From the NCBI GenBank assembly GCA_002422955.1, contig DITY01000320.1, forward strand, positions 1 through 6,168: DNA of 6,168 bases, read 5' to 3'. Position 1 is the first letter of the stretch, and the number at the start of each line of letters is the position of its first letter. Positions 5,333 through 6,168 of this stretch are shown here, piece after piece. The stretch is from Planctomycetaceae bacterium UBA6172 (lineage in GTDB: Bacteria > Planctomycetota > Planctomycetia > Pirellulales > Pirellulaceae). The position numbers were made by a program, and so were the translations under genes. Under the pieces are notes generated by a model. The model saw only the letters and a program-made list of their open reading frames with translations, was not told the origin of the DNA and did no database searches.

Positions 5333-6168
5333 ATGGCCAAACCTCAAACCGTTCCACCCGTCCGACGCCCCGCCAGCGTCAGCGATTCGGCGGTCATCGC
5401 GGCGGATGCGAAACCGGGTCGCTTGGTATCGATCGACGTGTTTCGCGGCTTGGTGATGTTTTTGATGTTGGCTCATATCCTGAGCTTCTGTCGAATTTCG
5501 TCAGCGCAGCCGGAAAGCGGTGTTTGGGCATTCCTGTGTCACCACTGGAGCCATGTCCCGTGGCGTGGGTTGTCGCTGCACGACCTGATTCAGCCCGGCT
5601 TCAGCTTCCTGGTCGGGACGGCGCTCGCCTTCTCGATCGCGTCCCGCCGCCAGCGTGGCCAGTCGGACCGAAACCTGATCTGGCACGCCGTGTGGAGAAG
5701 CGTTGTGCTGATCTTGCTCGGGGTGTTCCTGCGTTCGATGGGCCGTGACCAAACCTACTGGACGTTCGAAGACACGCTTTCGCAGATCGGCCTGGGGTAT
5801 CTCCCCTTGGTGCTGATCGCCCTGGCACCGGGTTGGCTAACGCCGGCCGCGATCGCCGTGATCTTGGCAGGCTACTGGCTCGCGTTCGCCCTTTATCCGC
5901 TCCCACCGGCCGATTTCGACTATGCCGCGGTCGGAGTCCCTGAGTCTTGGCCGCACCTGCAGGAGGGCTTCGCGGCTCACTGGAACAAAAACAGCAACCT
6001 GGCTTGGCGTTTCGACACCTGGTTCTTGAATCTGTTCCCGCGCGAGTCGCCCTTCACGCACAACGGTGGGGGCTACTCGACGCTCAGCTTCATTCCCACG
6101 CTGGCGACGATGCTGTTGGGATTGGTCGCGGGCCGTTGGCTGCGTGCCGATCGTTCGACATCCTGGAC
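5333..6168 (+). CDS. Heparan-alpha-glucosaminide N-acetyltransferase-like (DUF5009/NagX-type) membrane acyltransferase, 3' truncated by window edge
   Basis: The gene is open to the window edge: 278 complete codons plus two bases are visible and the C-terminus is missing. It opens with SIDVFRGLVMFLML (33-46), the family's signature SxDxxRG at the first TM segment. Next comes HVPWRGLSLHDLIQPGFSFLVG (74-95), which matches the W-x-G-L...D-L-x-x-P-x-F-x-F-x-x-G block of HGSNAT; H74 lies at the position of its proposed acetyl-accepting histidine. Further TM segments fall at about 85-103, 118-134, 152-165 and 170-190. After a loop comes GGGYSTLSFIPTLATMLLGLVAGRWL (245-270), matching the family's STLP...LLGxxAG block. 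The family moves acyl groups from CoA across a membrane onto a sugar or similar acceptor; the acceptor here is unknown. The start is ATG 5333-5335, with a weak GAGA upstream. An in-frame ATG at 5312 would add seven residues, and a stop at 5222-5224 limits extension. It is probably an integral inner-membrane protein. Confidence 0.85.
   Translation, partial: MAKPQTVPPVRRPASVSDSAVIAADAKPGRLVSIDVFRGLVMFLMLAHILSFCRISSAQPESGVWAFLCHHWSHVPWRGLSLHDLIQPGFSFLVGTALAFSIASRRQRGQSDRNLIWHAVWRSVVLILLGVFLRSMGRDQTYWTFEDTLSQIGLGYLPLVLIALAPGWLTPAAIAVILAGYWLAFALYPLPPADFDYAAVGVPESWPHLQEGFAAHWNKNSNLAWRFDTWFLNLFPRESPFTHNGGGYSTLSFIPTLATMLLGLVAGRWLRADRSTSW

Overview
The window most resembles a planctomycete chromosome. 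Verrucomicrobia is a possible alternative, and no rRNA or other marker gene is present to settle it. The case rests on three secreted or membrane carbohydrate-type proteins typical of that group: a DUF4832 protein with a TIM-barrel-like N-terminus, a serine hydrolase fused to a DUF4380-like domain, and a heparan-glucosaminide-acetyltransferase-like membrane protein. Weak Shine-Dalgarno sites and moderately high GC also fit.

Layout: five genes lie on the minus strand. Reading right to left they are the 709-residue serine hydrolase fusion (2934-5063), two small uncharacterised genes (2392-2727 and 2112-2360), a VOC/glyoxalase-fold protein (1365-1814) and the exported DUF4832 protein (10-1299). 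One gene runs on the plus strand, from about 5333 off the right edge: a multi-TM acyltransferase-like protein, divergent from the serine hydrolase. The divergent intergenic region (5064-5332) carries an inverted repeat at 5117-5151 that could be an operator or a 5'-UTR hairpin.

The middle (about 1815-2930) is visibly poorer in GC than its neighbours. The 60-base line at 2341 is 25/60 G+C, against 42/60 for the line at 3661. It holds the two unknown genes and looks like accessory DNA.

The most unusual structure is an imperfect inverted repeat of about 130 bp at 1313-1444, between the VOC gene and the DUF4832 gene. It has CCTAAC/GTTAGG ends and inner 18-nt arms, so it resembles an integron attC site or a small palindromic mobile element. 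It supplies the last 25 codons of the VOC ORF, and its left edge overlaps the only SD-like sequence of the DUF4832 gene. A second oddity is that the 111-residue unknown protein ends in ...VLL-stop followed in frame by K-Y-H-stop. This suggests that a GAA codon became TAA and removed a C-terminal EKYH.

No CRISPR array, tRNA, rRNA, transposase, integrase or complete new defence system is visible. How the genes cooperate is not established. The three large proteins all suggest envelope-located glycan or ester metabolism, and the small genes look unrelated to them.
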